A model generated the notes under the pieces. The model was not told the origin of the DNA and searched no databases. It worked only from the letters and a program-made list of their open reading frames with translations. Both the position numbers and the translations under genes were made by a program. A DNA stretch of 64,000 bases from Microglena sp. YARC (taxonomy: Eukaryota; Chlorophyta; Chlorophyceae; Chlamydomonadales; Chlamydomonadaceae). Each line of letters starts with the position of its first letter. Positions within the stretch are counted from its first letter, which is position 1. The stretch is taken from the NCBI GenBank assembly GCA_022414725.1, contig CM039462.1:72503837-72567836 (forward strand), written 5' to 3'. This document shows, one piece after another, positions 19,860-29,937 of this stretch.

Positions 19860-19903
19860 TCAAATTATACATGGTGTCCCAAAATTATTTGAGAACAACT
19901 GTA

Positions 19904-20341
19904 TGAACCGACAGTTGTAGTGGGACTTAGATTGAGATCTTGGATTACATAGTGATCATGCCGGAAAAAGCTCACAGACAACAATTGCCCCCCCCCCTTC
20001 AGATCTGTCAATCTGTGCCTTTCTTGAGCTTGCGGGTCCTTTTGGATGACAGGTCTATACAGTGGATGCGTTTGCTTCATACACCGTGCGTTTTTTACTG
20101 AGGACAACTGCCTTCACTGCACACACCGCATTTATGTGTTTTCCCCAGATCATCAATCCTGTTTTGAACGTGTTCACATGAACACCCCTGAAATACTCCC
20201 AGTCTCTGGAAAGCCCCTCCCCCTCCCCAATCCCTTCATAAATCCATCGGTTTGTCAAGCAGAAGCCTGCTTGAGACATGGTGTTGTATAATATCCTCTC
20301 AAACTAGACCACGTCCATCAGTCCGTTTATCACCCTCGTCA
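19904..20341. other. Intergenic stretch with partial dispersed repeat
   Basis: No gene was recognised. From about 20115 it contains degenerate R490 text (CATTTATGTGTTTTCCCCAG, TCAATCCTGTTTTGAACGTG) ending in TCAAGCAGAAGCCTGCTTGA with GAC at 20256-20278. Then comes the CTAGACCACGTCCATCAGTC linker found before GTTATAG foldbacks. Confidence 0.55.
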
Positions 20342-20431
20342 TTTGTTATAGGTGTTATAGGTAAAAGTGTAACTTTTTCAGTTTCCTTTTCCTATAGGAC
20401 TTTCATTTTTTGCTATAACACCTATAAAAAA
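20342..20431. repeat. Foldback element, GTTATAG type, copy 3
   Basis: Left arm TTTGTTATAGGTGTTATAGG and right arm CTATAACACCTATAA pair around a TTTCCTATAGGACTTTC-type core. The usual tail (TCAAAATAGAATA ... CTGTCCGCTTGAGAC) follows to about 20500. Confidence 0.8.
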
Positions 20432-20532
20432 TCAAAATAGAATAGAATGAGGAGAATGTCTTCTGAATATTCTTCAGTCTGCTTGACTGTCCGCTTGAGA
20501 CGTATTCAATATGGGTGTGGAGCAGCATAACA

Positions 20533-20640
20533 GGGGTTGTAGCTCAGTGGTAGAGCGTGAGATTATGTCAATTTTATTCTTTCCCTAGTAATGTTGCCCA
20601 CTGACCAATAAGACCTGGGAATCCACTATTTTGCTCAACT
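20533..20640 (+). pseudogene. Degenerate tRNA-like sequence
   Basis: GGGGTTGTAGCTCAGTGGTA followed by GAGC gives an acceptor strand, D-arm and A box identical to the copy at 32661. The stretch with the B box and 3' acceptor (17 bases around GGGTTCGAATCC) is missing. The flanks on both sides match those of 32661, so this is the same duplicated segment with a deletion. Confidence 0.6.
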
Positions 20641-20761
20641 TCGTCAGTCAAGATACCTACAGTTAGCGGAATAGTAAAATGAAACGTTGGAAATGGAACA
20701 GAGGATGGGTTGGTGGCGCTTAGTCTGCCGCTGAGCCCCTCAGACCGAGCACCCGATCGGG

Positions 20762-21310
20762 TCATATAAGAACATGCCAAACTATACCTTTGTATGTGCG
20801 CATCGCACGCTGACGTCGTTTTGGCAGGCGTGATCCGGATGATGAGAAATGCAGCAAGAAATTATAGTGAGCCCTGTGGAAACCCTTGCCGCCTGGCTTG
20901 TATATCCACTCTAGGACCGCCATTTCAATCTTTCGAACAGCTTGCTGTGCCTTTCTCTTACGATACCTTCTTATCCAACGACGCAAGCAATGTTCAACTT
21001 TGTTGTGCCATAAAATGGTGAACGAGATGTCAAAGGCCTGATAAATAGATAATGCATCTCGTTGTGTGATTGTATGCGCAAACAAGGTATTGGGGTCAAG
21101 AGCGGTGACACACGGGTACTGGTTGAAGTTCAATTCTTTTATGTTAACACGCTCCCCCATCCAATCACGGATGACAATGGATGTGCCTAAATCCCATAAC
21201 AGTCGGACAACATCGGCAATCACGGTGCCTGTCCCCGAAAGCACCATGCACGTGTCCTTCGGGGGCCACCAATCCTGAGAATAAAATCGGAACATGATCG
21301 GGTTGAGCAT
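20762..21310 (-). CDS. Hypothetical protein, 182 residues
   Basis: A clean frame from ATG at 21310. The N-terminal half is strand-rich with WWPPKD and VLSGTGTVIADVVRLLWDLGTSIVI. The middle carries a very basic helix (LRRWIRRYRKRKAQQAVRKIEMAVLEW) that might bind nucleic acid or resemble an IQ-type helix. The end is PGGKGFHRAHYNFLLHF and another basic stretch. I do not recognise a family. Its sequence is too ordered to be a chance frame, but the function is open. Confidence 0.5.
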   Translation of the reverse strand: MLNPIMFRFYSQDWWPPKDTCMVLSGTGTVIADVVRLLWDLGTSIVIRDWMGERVNIKELNFNQYPCVTALDPNTLFAHTITQRDALSIYQAFDISFTILWHNKVEHCLRRWIRRYRKRKAQQAVRKIEMAVLEWIYKPGGKGFHRAHYNFLLHFSSSGSRLPKRRQRAMRTYKGIVWHVLI

Positions 21311-22394
21311 CGCTAAGAACTTGTACTACCATTTGCGCTCGTTCTTATGTGTGTTTCAGGTGCCAACCATTCAAGAGCTTTTTAACACAGACGGAGACAA
21401 GCTTCATTCCCGCAATACCGACATCCATCAAATGCCAGCCCTAGCCTCTCAACCCTCTGTAAATGCTGTTCCTTGGATCTGACTGCCACCTATTTGTATA
21501 AGATGATACGACACCACACAAATTGATTACAATTGACCTTTGTACTATTTCTCCTCGTCTGTACTCTCGTCTTCCTCGTGCACCTCTGTCTCATCCACTT
21601 CCTCGTCATCGTAAGCCAGTTCCAGCTCGGACCGGCGGAAGTAAAAAGTCACCTGTGTGTCAAACGAGGTGTTTTTTGTTTTGTATGTACATACCTGTAA
21701 CAATTATACTGTATTCAACATGCCCCCCTAATTCAATCAATTTGACTAACCTGAATCCATGTCATGAGCTCAAGATGTGTACCAATATTAGAAGTTGTTG
21801 TGTCTGGGCCCTTGAGTCTCGACGGAACATATAAATGAAACCGCTTTGTGTACGGCACACCTCTATGGGTGCAACCTTATGGTGTCGCAATCCACGGCCA
21901 GTGGAACACCATCACGATTTTGAATCAACAAATTGCAAGATGTTAACGAGAATATCGTGGTTCTTTTTTAGATCACGTCTCTCCATCATGCAGACACTGT
22001 ATCGTTCTTTTGTCGGTACGTTCGAGAGTGTCCATTGAAGGACCAGCCGCACTTAAGCGATCGCCTCTTCCCCAATACCGTGGTCCAAAAGAACACGGTG
22101 TCTTTGTTGATGTGCAATGCTTCATGTAAGGAGGTTTCTTTGCTGGACGGGCCATTGTGTAGGACCATCCACTCATACCTCCAACGAGCGTCGCCGCCTT
22201 ATACCCTTTATTGGTTGTTTCATTTTACTGTTCCGTCGACTGTAGCATCAGCACATACATGCCCTGCGTGCCTCGCATGCATGCACCATCACATGACACA
22301 CTCACACACACCGACCTGACTGTCATCAGAAGCGTGGTGGCATCCATCCGTTCTTGAATAAGAACATGCGAACAAGATGTGTGAGCCACTTGTA
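21311..22394. other. Intergenic stretch, no gene seen
   Basis: About 1.1 kb with only short frames on both strands. None has convincing composition or domains. No clear tandem repeat was noticed. Confidence 0.45.
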
Positions 22395-22421
22395 CAGTTG
22401 TTCTCAAATAATTTTGGGGTA
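22395..22421 (+). mobile_element. Solo terminus of Fanzor/Tc1 family (transposase end)
   Basis: CAGTTGTTCTCAAATAATTT with TGGGGT follows a TA. It matches only the outer about 27 bp of the transposase-side end. No internal element sequence follows. Confidence 0.75.
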
Positions 22422-22518
22422 CACACACTCGACACTAAATGGGCGTTCCTGCTTCCGAACGGATTTCCAATCTTACAATCACTTTTGGGGGGTCTTTTGA
22501 TGCTTTTCAAATGCAATC

Positions 22519-23526
22519 TTACGATAAAAAACGTAAGATTGTAGTCAATAGTCTACAAAACATGCATATCTTATATATGCGCCGCCACACCTGCCGTGGG
22601 ATGATGACGGCCTCGCCAAACAGAGGGCCTCGCAGCTCGTTGCCCGCGCCCACCATCGGCATAGTAGACCCACGAAATTGTGACATCTTCGTGCGTATGG
22701 CCTTAACTATATCCGAGTAGTCACAGCCACCCGAAGCGGTAACAGCATCGACTGCTGCCACAAACTCGTTCAATACCGGGCTGGTCAGCACAGCTCTGTC
22801 GGTGGCAAACACAAAAAGAAGTCTGCCAGGGTGGGCCCGTGATTGGAAGGTTCGGAGCGGATTATCGCTCCCAGCCGCCGGCCTTGCGCCACAGAAAAGC
22901 ATAAATGCTACGACTGTCCCCCTGTGATGATCGGCCGCCATCGCAACGTCTGCACACGACAACATAGATCCGTCAGCCAACACTAGCTTTCCAGAAGACC
23001 CGTGCCCACACATGACCAACACCAGTACCGATCTGCCATCGGAGCTGGGCACCTGCTCACGGATGGCCCTTGTAAACTCCTCCCTGCCAGTCCGCCCATG
23101 CACTGAAGTGACATTAAAGTCGAGCCGGTAAAGCAGGTCCTTCCACTTCATCTGATGTAGCGACCTGTCAAATCCGTCTATGTTAGATGCAGGCACCCGC
23201 CCAGTCGATCGCTCGTGCGTCCACAGAGACGCAATGACAGGGTCATCAGGGACGTGCTCATAATCCGCATACAGGATGATTGCATGGCGAGGGGGGCACG
23301 CTGCCCTGAGCACATCATTCCACACATTACCGAAGCCGTCGCCATTAAAGGAGTTTGTTAAACTCGAGTCGGTCTCGTCCGACAACGTCTGTGAAAGGGT
23401 ATACATTTCGGTGTCAATGATGCCGATATACTCTCGTGGCATGTGCACGTGTGACTCACCTGATGGCACTTCACACACATTGACCTTAAGCCAGATAGGG
23501 ATACGCCCATCTGCGAGTGGATTCAA
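22519..23526 (-). CDS. Caspase-like peptidase with long N-terminal region
   Basis: The open frame gives up to 335 residues, but it begins with TTG; the first ATG in frame is at 23442. An upstream exon is therefore possible. After a strand HAIILYADYE come LVMCGHGSSGKLVLADG with His175 and FMLFCGARPA with Cys212, the p20 dyad. RLLFVFATDRAVLTSPVLNEFV and the following helix give a p10-like half, so both parts of the fold are present. The last about 20 residues after PRQ may be intronic (CGGCAG|GTGTGG). The protein has little sequence in common with the other two caspase-like proteins beyond the motifs. Activity is inferred. Confidence 0.65.
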   Translation of the reverse strand: MNPLADGRIPIWLKVNVCEVPSGESHVHMPREYIGIIDTEMYTLSQTLSDETDSSLTNSFNGDGFGNVWNDVLRAACPPRHAIILYADYEHVPDDPVIASLWTHERSTGRVPASNIDGFDRSLHQMKWKDLLYRLDFNVTSVHGRTGREEFTRAIREQVPSSDGRSVLVLVMCGHGSSGKLVLADGSMLSCADVAMAADHHRGTVVAFMLFCGARPAAGSDNPLRTFQSRAHPGRLLFVFATDRAVLTSPVLNEFVAAVDAVTASGGCDYSDIVKAIRTKMSQFRGSTMPMVGAGNELRGPLFGEAVIIPRQVWRRIYKICMFCRLLTTILRFLS

Positions 23527-24118
23527 TGTGTGTAGCTTGGGTAAGTGTAGTCACATGCGGTGAGTGTAGTCACGTGTAGCCACCAAAAGGCAGCCCCATG
23601 CATTCTCATTCAATTACAACATTGTTCAACAAATGTAGCTCCATTCAACCTCAAGCAACCAAATGCAGCCCCATGCAACCTCTCATACAAATTCATTACA
23701 CCCCCAGCTCTTCTTGCTGCTGCATGAACTCCCGTGCAGGGGGACTGAAAAACGTGACAAGCAAGCCCACTCACCTTCAGTTACAGTAACCCACAGGGCT
23801 CCTGGGAAGTGAGACAAACCCGTCACTCGTCACCTCGTCACTCCTCTGCCCCGCCCTTTCCATCCCTTAAACCCATCCCGCTACTCAGATACATGTGGAG
23901 TACTGGTGTGTGTGTCTGCGTTTGTTAAAACACTCCCCCCTGTCCTTCACTGCATTCACCGCATCTCGTTTGAAGGAAATATGATATCCCGGCACTGACT
24001 GGGCCATCTGTTTTCAACCAAGAACACACGATAAAAACTTGTGGCGCGACGCACTACGCGCTTACCTGTCGAAGTGTAGGTTACATGCTATGATTTTTTG
24101 GGGTTTTTCATTGTAAAA
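23527..24118. other. Intergenic stretch with repeats
   Basis: Contains CATGCANCCCATGCA-type text (23595-23680) and, from about 23815, R490-like blocks (CCCGTCACTCGTCACC, ACACTCCCCCCTGTCCTTCA). No gene is supported. CTTCAG/CTGAAG|GTGAGTGGG at about 23775 on the minus strand is a good donor-like site upstream of the caspase-like gene. Confidence 0.45.
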
Positions 24119-24556
24119 ATGCATACAGAAACCAAGTGCGTATACCTCTTGCATGATAGACCGGATTTGCTTCATGAGCATTTTCCAATTGTTGTTGCAG
24201 TGGTTGATGTAGAGAACTTGGTTGATGTAGAGAACTTGAACAGGGGCACTGCATCAGTGATTGATGATGGACAATTATCAGAGATCCGAGCCGCTGAGAA
24301 TATGTTGATACCATTAGCCATCCCTGATTTTACACACATGGCACCTCCTGCCACTGATCGCACCATCAACGTAGGGCACCTGCCTGAACAATTGGTGACA
24401 AGAAACGGAATAATTTACAATATGGCATGGGACAATAGAGTATCTCCGAAATGCACTTTACAACTCATTGGGCGTTTGACCAACGTATGGGGATATGAGT
24501 GTAATGGACAGTACATGAGCGGAATCACATGGACTGTTGATCGGATCTACGTGTAA
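24119..24556 (+). CDS. Hypothetical protein, 145 residues
   Basis: Frame from ATG at 24119. A short internal duplication (VDVENLVDVENL) is visible. The rest is a mixed globular sequence ending in strands (CTLQLIGRLTNVWGY, GITWTVDRIYV). It has no recognised domain. A 26-base stretch just downstream (GTGGCTGACTAATCTTGTGG) is also found at 31928, in the region after the thioredoxin-like gene, so the two loci share a duplicated 3' segment. Confidence 0.5.
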   Translation: MHTETKCVYLLHDRPDLLHEHFPIVVAVVDVENLVDVENLNRGTASVIDDGQLSEIRAAENMLIPLAIPDFTHMAPPATDRTINVGHLPEQLVTRNGIIYNMAWDNRVSPKCTLQLIGRLTNVWGYECNGQYMSGITWTVDRIYV

Positions 24557-24789
24557 TCCGATCATACCAAGAACCTCCCGCACGAAGAACCAAGCCGGAT
24601 TTCACCGTGCAACTAAAAGGCAACCCAACATCAGGTGTGATCGTGATGCGCCCGGTGAAACTCTTTATTGTCGTAGTGGCTGACTAATCTTGTGGGCATT
24701 CCATGCGATGGGGATGTCCCCATAACGCTCACACATTACACCGGATACAGTTGTTCTCAAATAATTTTCTGACACCATGTATAATTTGA

Positions 24790-25773
24790 ATGATATCCTT
24801 TGAAACCCGCTACAGGTCAGTGGTTCACTACAAATATTTTTTGAAAAGTCTTAGGAAGGTTTGCAAGATATACAAAGTGTCCAAGAGCTCTCTACATAGA
24901 TGGGTCAATGCTGATCAGGTAGGTAAAAGTGGGCGGTTAAAACGAAAAAGGAAAGAATTGTCTATGCTTTTACAGACCACGATATCCAATAGTATTACAG
25001 AAAATCCGTTCATAACATGCAAGGAACTGGTTGGTATTATTTGCAAGAGTTGTAATGTGGGTCTATCGATCAGTACGGCATCAAGATATATGAAACAATG
25101 TGGATTTTCTAGGAAGAAGGCGTTCCCCACAGTTCTCTACAGACATTCCAAAGAAAATGTAGAAATGTTTTGTGAGAAGTACAGAGAAACCTCTAACGTT
25201 GTTTGTATCGATGAAGCAGGATTTTACGCTGGCGACCATAGTAGATACGGATACAGCAAGATCGGTTGTAGATTAACTACGAAGACAATGAGTAACCTCC
25301 GTCGTGTGAAGTTCACTTTATTACTCGCCATTTCATCTCAGGGAGTAATAGATTATCAGTTATTGGAGCACAATTGTAAAAAAGAAGATTTCATTAAATT
25401 CTTTAAAACTTTGGTCATCCCAAAGAACACCACGATCGTCATGGATAATATTCGGTTTCACCATTCTCCGGAAATAAAAAAGATATCCCAATGCAACGGT
25501 TGGATGCTTTTGTACACCCCTCCTTATTGCCCAAGAGCCAATGCGATTGAACAAATATTTGGAAGCATTAAGAGAGACTACAGGGTGTCATGTCCGTTGA
25601 CGCCTACCTGTGATTTCGACTACTTTATGCAAATATGTTGCGTTCTAGAAATGTGGAAGTATAAAGACCTATCAAAGTATATGATTCATAAAAGAGATTG
25701 GGTTAAGAATGTTCAAGAGAGGCTGTCTGCAGATCCAGATTACATCAAAACGTTTACAGGATACAATCTGTGA
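24790..25773 (+). CDS. Tc1/mariner (IS630-like) DD34E transposase, copy 2
   Basis: The 327-residue frame is complete, with the helix-turn-helix, CIDEAGF, VMDNIRFHH and the ANAIEQ glutamate all present. It differs from the element 1 enzyme at a handful of positions (His119, Val173, Thr207, Lys305 region). Since the gene is whole while its Fanzor partner is broken, it could still move this and related elements. Confidence 0.95.
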   Translation: MISFETRYRSVVHYKYFLKSLRKVCKIYKVSKSSLHRWVNADQVGKSGRLKRKRKELSMLLQTTISNSITENPFITCKELVGIICKSCNVGLSISTASRYMKQCGFSRKKAFPTVLYRHSKENVEMFCEKYRETSNVVCIDEAGFYAGDHSRYGYSKIGCRLTTKTMSNLRRVKFTLLLAISSQGVIDYQLLEHNCKKEDFIKFFKTLVIPKNTTIVMDNIRFHHSPEIKKISQCNGWMLLYTPPYCPRANAIEQIFGSIKRDYRVSCPLTPTCDFDYFMQICCVLEMWKYKDLSKYMIHKRDWVKNVQERLSADPDYIKTFTGYNL

Positions 25774-28078
25774 TGGAGAATGGGATCGGTGTCTCGTCGG
25801 AGGTACACGAGGTCGACCAACATGATGCCGTTGCGGAACTTGTCGATTATGAGAGGGAACTAAGATGAGGACTGTGCACTTGGGCGCGCTATGTGTGTGG
25901 TCAAGATGAAATTGAGTACCTTTATTCCCCATGATGGGATCCGCAGAAAGATAGACACACTGGTAATGGAAATGAACAAGTTGCTTGGAGAGGGTTATAT
26001 TTTTGCAAATTTTCACATTGCTCGTCTTTTGGAGAATGGTATCGCAGTCCCTCCTGTAAATCGCAACTTTTTTCTACCGGTGCCTTCTTGCAGTAAGTAC
26101 CAACAAATGTCATGGGTCGACTCTTGGCGAAGACTTCGAAAGTAGTCGGATTTTGTTTGACTTGTTAAGAGAGCCGGGGCAATCGAAAGTTGACATTAGG
26201 GGGAGCATGAAGAATCAGATCATTGCAGACCTGACTATTATCATGGCCACCATGGCCTCTAACCACCTTTGGACCAACCTCGAGCGACGCATAATGACGT
26301 ACTTGAATTGGAAGTACCCAAAGATTTCGAAACACCTGAGGGCGGACATAGTGGCTGCAGTTATCAAGTGCCCTACAAAGTATCTTGACGTCATATTCAA
26401 GATGAGCGCTCATGTAGTCAAGCTGCCAACAAAGCTTCCCACAGCTCGACTTCGTGTGGCAAAATATGCGGTGGACCTTGCGAAAAAGAGTGTCGGTAGG
26501 AAGGAACCCAAGGGATCCCATTTGCGAGAAAAGTTGGCTAAACTTCAAGCGAGGTTTAAAAAGTTGAGCGAAGCTTGGATTTCCTCCAAGAACCTTAGGG
26601 TGGATGAAGATAACGTGAAACGCTTCATTGCACGCGACGTTGCCTTCTGTCTTAGGGGTGTTATCCCTTTACCATCCGGAAATAATTTTTCGTCTCGGGC
26701 TCACATGACTTTGCCTCTGTACCACAAGATATTGTCGGAGACCATCGCATCTGGGAACGAAAAACTTTGCACATTCTCGTTGTTGCCATACAAATCTGGA
26801 TTCACTATTTCACACATCCCGATTTCGAAAATGGCCTTTTTATATCTGGTCAAAGAGTGCAAATTAGATTCATGCAAGGTAGATGTTGCTTCTAAAAACC
26901 ATCACGGAATCTGGGAGCGCTTCGCAAACCTAAAGATGGTGGAGACTGTTTCTCGGAAGTTTGGTTACCGCATTGTTACAGACGGCTTCGCAGTCAGCAT
27001 CCTTATGAATAAGCCTACCAGTCTGACGTGTTCGATGCCTAAAGACGAGTTCTCTAAGCGGGCTAATGAGTATATGACAACAGACGAGAGCGGTCTTGTA
27101 TCCTTCCGTGATAATGTGGTAGTGGCTGCCATCGACCCTGGTGTAACCGATATCTTGACGGTAACAGGACTCGACGGATGTACCAGGTCGTACAGCTCTG
27201 CGCAATATTATCGCAAGGGTCTGATCTTTAAGTCTCAGCGTCAAACTGGCATCTGGAATCTCGAGACGACTGATATCGTCGCTGACATTCCCGATAGAGA
27301 TTCTTCGAATTCTGAACAAATTGGGCAATACGCTAGATTCTACATGGGTGCCGCCCCAATGCTTCTTGCCCATCGTGCTGAAAGGGGATACCGAAACCTC
27401 CGCTTTCGCCGGCACTGTAGGAAGCAGAAACTTATTGTCGAGATTGCTGACTTCGTAGCTCCTAGGGAGAAGAGAACAAAGGTACTTGTCGGGTTTGGTG
27501 ATTGGAAAGGTTTGGGGGCGACGCCAATCTCTAGGCGGACTTCTGGTCCTCTCCAAGCTATTAAGTTCGAGCTTCGTAGCCGCGGAAATGTCATAATGGA
27601 GGACGTCGACGAGTTCAGAACATCTCAGCGATGCAGTTGTTGTGAATCCTCCCTTTGCAACATGGTGGCACTCACTCATCGTAAGAAGCAAGACGGTATT
27701 GGTTGGGAATGTACTGAAGGTCGCAAGCGGATGCACAAGATTCTCCACTGCAAAAGCAGTCAAAGCGGAGCGCCACGCCAACAGAGCGGCTGTAGGCTCC
27801 ACTGCGGGAAGACTTGAGACCGCGATGTGAACGCCTCCAGGAACATCCTGATGCTTACCCTCCACCAAGTCTTTGGGAGGGAGCGACCCCTCGCGTTTCG
27901 CAGAGACGCGCCTAGAAGCTCCTTAAAATCCCCACAGCCACCACCTGATACTGATTTGGGGACACAGACGGTTGAACGGTTTCCCGTGGAGGCGACTCGA
28001 AATATTTTCGAGCACCTCTCCAACCTTCTGCACCCCCCAACGTTGCGAAAAAGCAACGACCTGCAAGTTCGATTATAA
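25773..28078 (+). pseudogene. Fanzor pseudogene, copy 2
   Basis: Compared with the intact copy there are three lesions. An inserted ACTA at about 25859 (GAGGGAACTAAGATG) shifts the frame after about 28 codons. An extra T in the run at about 26066-26072 shifts it again. A TGG to TGA change at 27815-27817 stops translation just before the DRDVNASRN motif, removing the last RuvC Asp. A restart at the internal ATG 25891 would bypass only the first lesion. The middle 554 codons (26153-27817) are open. The 3' hairpins of the candidate guide RNA are unchanged. Confidence 0.9.
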
Positions 28079-28111
28079 GTGGGGGTGTCCCACTTTATTT
28101 GAGAACAACTG
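28042..28111 (+). ncRNA. Candidate guide-RNA 3' end, element 2
   Basis: A stem GTTGC-GAAAAA-GCAAC (28042-28057) is followed by AAGTGGG-GGTGT-CCCACTT (28078-28096), then the inverted repeat. Any guide read past the end would start TATGGCCAATATCACA. Transcription has not been shown. Confidence 0.35.
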
Positions 28112-28113
28112 TA

Positions 28114-28507
28114 TGGCCAATATCACACAGACGGCTCTTCATTTTTTGACAGCAAAACCAATGTCACGCTTGGTAATCACGACCCAAACACCACCCACGG
28201 TGTCATATGCCATCAAGCATGCGTCCAATTGTTGCTCAGCGACCCCATTACAAAGCCCGTGATCACAAGCCGCAGGTTGTACAACTATGTCGGGCCGTGC
28301 GGCATTTTGAGATCATGCAAAAGTAGATACGGACGCATCTCTAAGTATCACAGGCAAGTGTTCGAAGTAGAGGACATGTTAGAAGCCGGTGAAGACTGGC
28401 TGATTGAATCCCCGCTGAATGGGTCCCGGAATGGAAAACGCATCAGTGCAATGTGGCATGCCATTGTACAACTCCCTCCCTCCACATGGAGACACCCTAT
28501 TTTTTGA
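28114..28507 (+). pseudogene. Possible broken gene next to element 2
   Basis: Two overlapping frames look coding. One starts at an ATG at the insertion point (MANITQTALHFLTAKPMSR). The other continues from about 28229 (LLSDPITKPVITSRRLYNYVG, then EVEDMLEAGEDWLIESPLNG) to a stop at 28507. Joining them needs one frameshift near 28225. No domain was recognised; the element may have landed in or beside an older gene. Confidence 0.35.
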
Positions 28508-28606
28508 CATGCACGCATGCAACTAGCACCGATGTTGTCGGCCACGTTCCTGTAGTCCCTAGAAACGATGTCTAGCGCTCGCATAAGTGAGAGCATCACA
28601 AAATTG

Positions 28607-29112
28607 CTACCTCCATAAGGTGAGCTGATTACACAAAGAGCAAGCGGAGGAGTTTGGTACTGCACCACTCTTCAACGTGACTGCAGTTGCATCATCCACC
28701 TCCAACATGGTCGTGCTGCAATTTCTCCTCACACCAGTGAACATCCCACGCACAAGACCATTCATGGCATCAATATTTTGGGTGGTGGAACCGATTCCAA
28801 ACTCTTCCAGGAGCGCCTTGGCAAATTGCTGCTCATCCATGGGAGAGTTCACAAGAGCGGCAAGAGCTCGAATGACAACATCCGTCCAAGTGCGCGTCGG
28901 ACTGCAACAGCAAGAAATAAACGAATGTTGTGTGTCATTTGCTAGCATGTTCTACGATATGTGTTACGGCAATTAGTGTGGCGTAACACATATCGTTCGG
29001 CTATCATTAGGCAAGCATGTACAAACCTTAGCCTCTCGATGCGACGCTCATATGCCGCTCTTGCAGCCGGGTGTTGTGCAAGAAAAGCATCTAGTTCAGC
29101 GTCGCCATCCAT
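28607..29112 (-). CDS. Hypothetical intron-containing protein, 126 residues
   Basis: Proposed exons are 29112-29027 and 28901-28607. Joining them keeps the frame, and the total is 381 bases. Exon 1 encodes MDGDAELDAFLAQHPAARAA, then a basic helix. Exon 2 encodes SPTRTWTDVVIRALAALVNS, MDEQQFAKALLEEFGIG and VRGMFTGVRRN. The protein is mostly helical and of no known family. A second acceptor (TTCTTTATTGCAG) lies 5 bases before the ATG, so a further 5' UTR exon is likely. The leader cassette at 29540 carries a matching GTGAGT donor. Confidence 0.55.
28902..29026 (-). other. Spliceosomal intron carrying a perfect hairpin
   Basis: Minus strand: GGCTAAG|GTTTGT ... CTTGCTGTTGCAG|TCCG. Inside the 125-bp intron, CGATATGTGTTACG and CGTAACACATATCG (about 28956-28996) form a 14-bp perfect stem around a short loop. 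Confidence 0.6.
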
Positions 29113-29499
29113 AACCTGCAATAAAGAACATGAATGGATACTTGTTATACCCCATTCGGTCCGCTTGAGACATAGTATTGAATCCACAGCCCTCAGACAG
29201 TTTATCAACTACGGACTGTCCCCTGCAGTAACATCGGGTTTGCTGCAATTTCAGGAAACAATGGCCTCGGAAGGAAAGTTGGAACGGTGCATTGAGTGCA
29301 GTAGAAGATGCTGTATAAATCACATTACAACCCAGGGACTGTTTCATCACCGTGGAGCTCATGCAGCACATGGCAGCACATGACAGCCCATGCAGCCCAT
29401 GCAGCCCATGCAGCACATAGGCAGCCCCATGGGGAAATGGATTGGTGGGTGGAGCTAGTGTACAAGTGGAGATCCCCCGTGTGATGCTGCATGCTCGTG
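29113..29499. other. Spacer between cassette 3 and its gene
   Basis: No second gene was found. It contains GCAGCCCATGCAGCCCATGC short repeats at 29360-29415 and TGGATTGGTGGGTGGAGC, GTGTACAAGTGGAGA at 29436-29476, which recur at about 35425-35458. On the gene model above it would be the first intron. Confidence 0.4.
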
Positions 29500-29937
29500 A
29501 ACACCAAGATGAACACCGGCTCAAAACAAGAATCGTCTCACTCACCTCAGTTCGCAATGCCACAATCTGATCCTTTGCGAAAAGACAGACGAGAATCTGC
29601 GCAGAAAAGGAGAGCTCCAATTTCGAGAGCCTCTAACTACCTTGATCGACGTCCAAATGGAACGATTCACAGGGCGTTTCCAATGAAAAAACACGTACTG
29701 AATGTGTTTCCGAGATCTACGGCATCGAAATCGCAAATCCTGATCCGGGGTCGGAGGTACGGAATGGCGGACCAGTGGCCAGCAAACGCCAATATAAATG
29801 TACATCAGGCCACGCCAGGCCACGCCAAGCCAAGCCAAGACACGCCAGGCCTATTGTATTGCTTGCGGTACTGTCTCCTTGAATGATAAAAGGCGCTGTT
29901 ATTTACTTTTTCTTATCTATTTTGTTGGATCCTTTAG
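29500..29937 (-). repeat. Leader cassette copy 3
   Basis: Same blocks as the other copies (CTCACTCACCTCAGTTCGCA, GAATCTGCGCAG, GGAACGATTCACAGGGCGTT, TCCAATGAAAAAACACGTAC), ending in a few CACGCC/AGGCC motifs and the TTGTATTGCTTGCGGTAC block. On the minus strand AACTGAG|GTGAGTGAG is a donor-like site at about 29540. It lies 5' of the intron-containing gene at 28607-29112. Confidence 0.75.

Larger units (their letters stand above)
16543..19901 (-). mobile_element. Fanzor/Tc1 composite transposon, element 1 (intact)
   Basis: This 3359-bp element is bounded by imperfect terminal inverted repeats of about 29 bp, CAGTTGTTCTCAAATAA then TGGGACACC, and flanked by TA on both sides (16541-16542, 19902-19903). 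Both genes lie on the minus strand: transposase first, then Fanzor. The transposase ATG is only 42 bp from the element end and the Fanzor stop 33 bp from the other. Both frames are uninterrupted, making this the only potentially autonomous copy in the window. Confidence 0.95.
24748..28111 (+). mobile_element. Fanzor/Tc1 composite transposon, element 2
   Basis: A 3364-bp copy with both inverted termini and TA on each side (24746-24747, 28112-28113). The transposase is intact. Fanzor carries at least three disabling changes. Overall it is nearly identical to element 1, so the insertion is young. Confidence 0.95.

Noticed and set aside
16543..19901. IS607-type transposase partner for Fanzor, as in many giant viruses
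   Set aside because: The transposase has a DDE triad, a TA duplication and inverted repeats; no serine recombinase motifs exist.
22395..28111. A giant composite element from the solo terminus at 22395 to the right end of element 2, carrying the caspase-like gene
   Set aside because: The solo end retains only about 27 bp, and element 2 has its own matching left end and TA. Independent insertions explain it more simply.
29325..29620. Frames in the spacer upstream of the intron-bearing gene
   Set aside because: They are built on GCAGCCCATGC repeats and lie where the first intron is expected.
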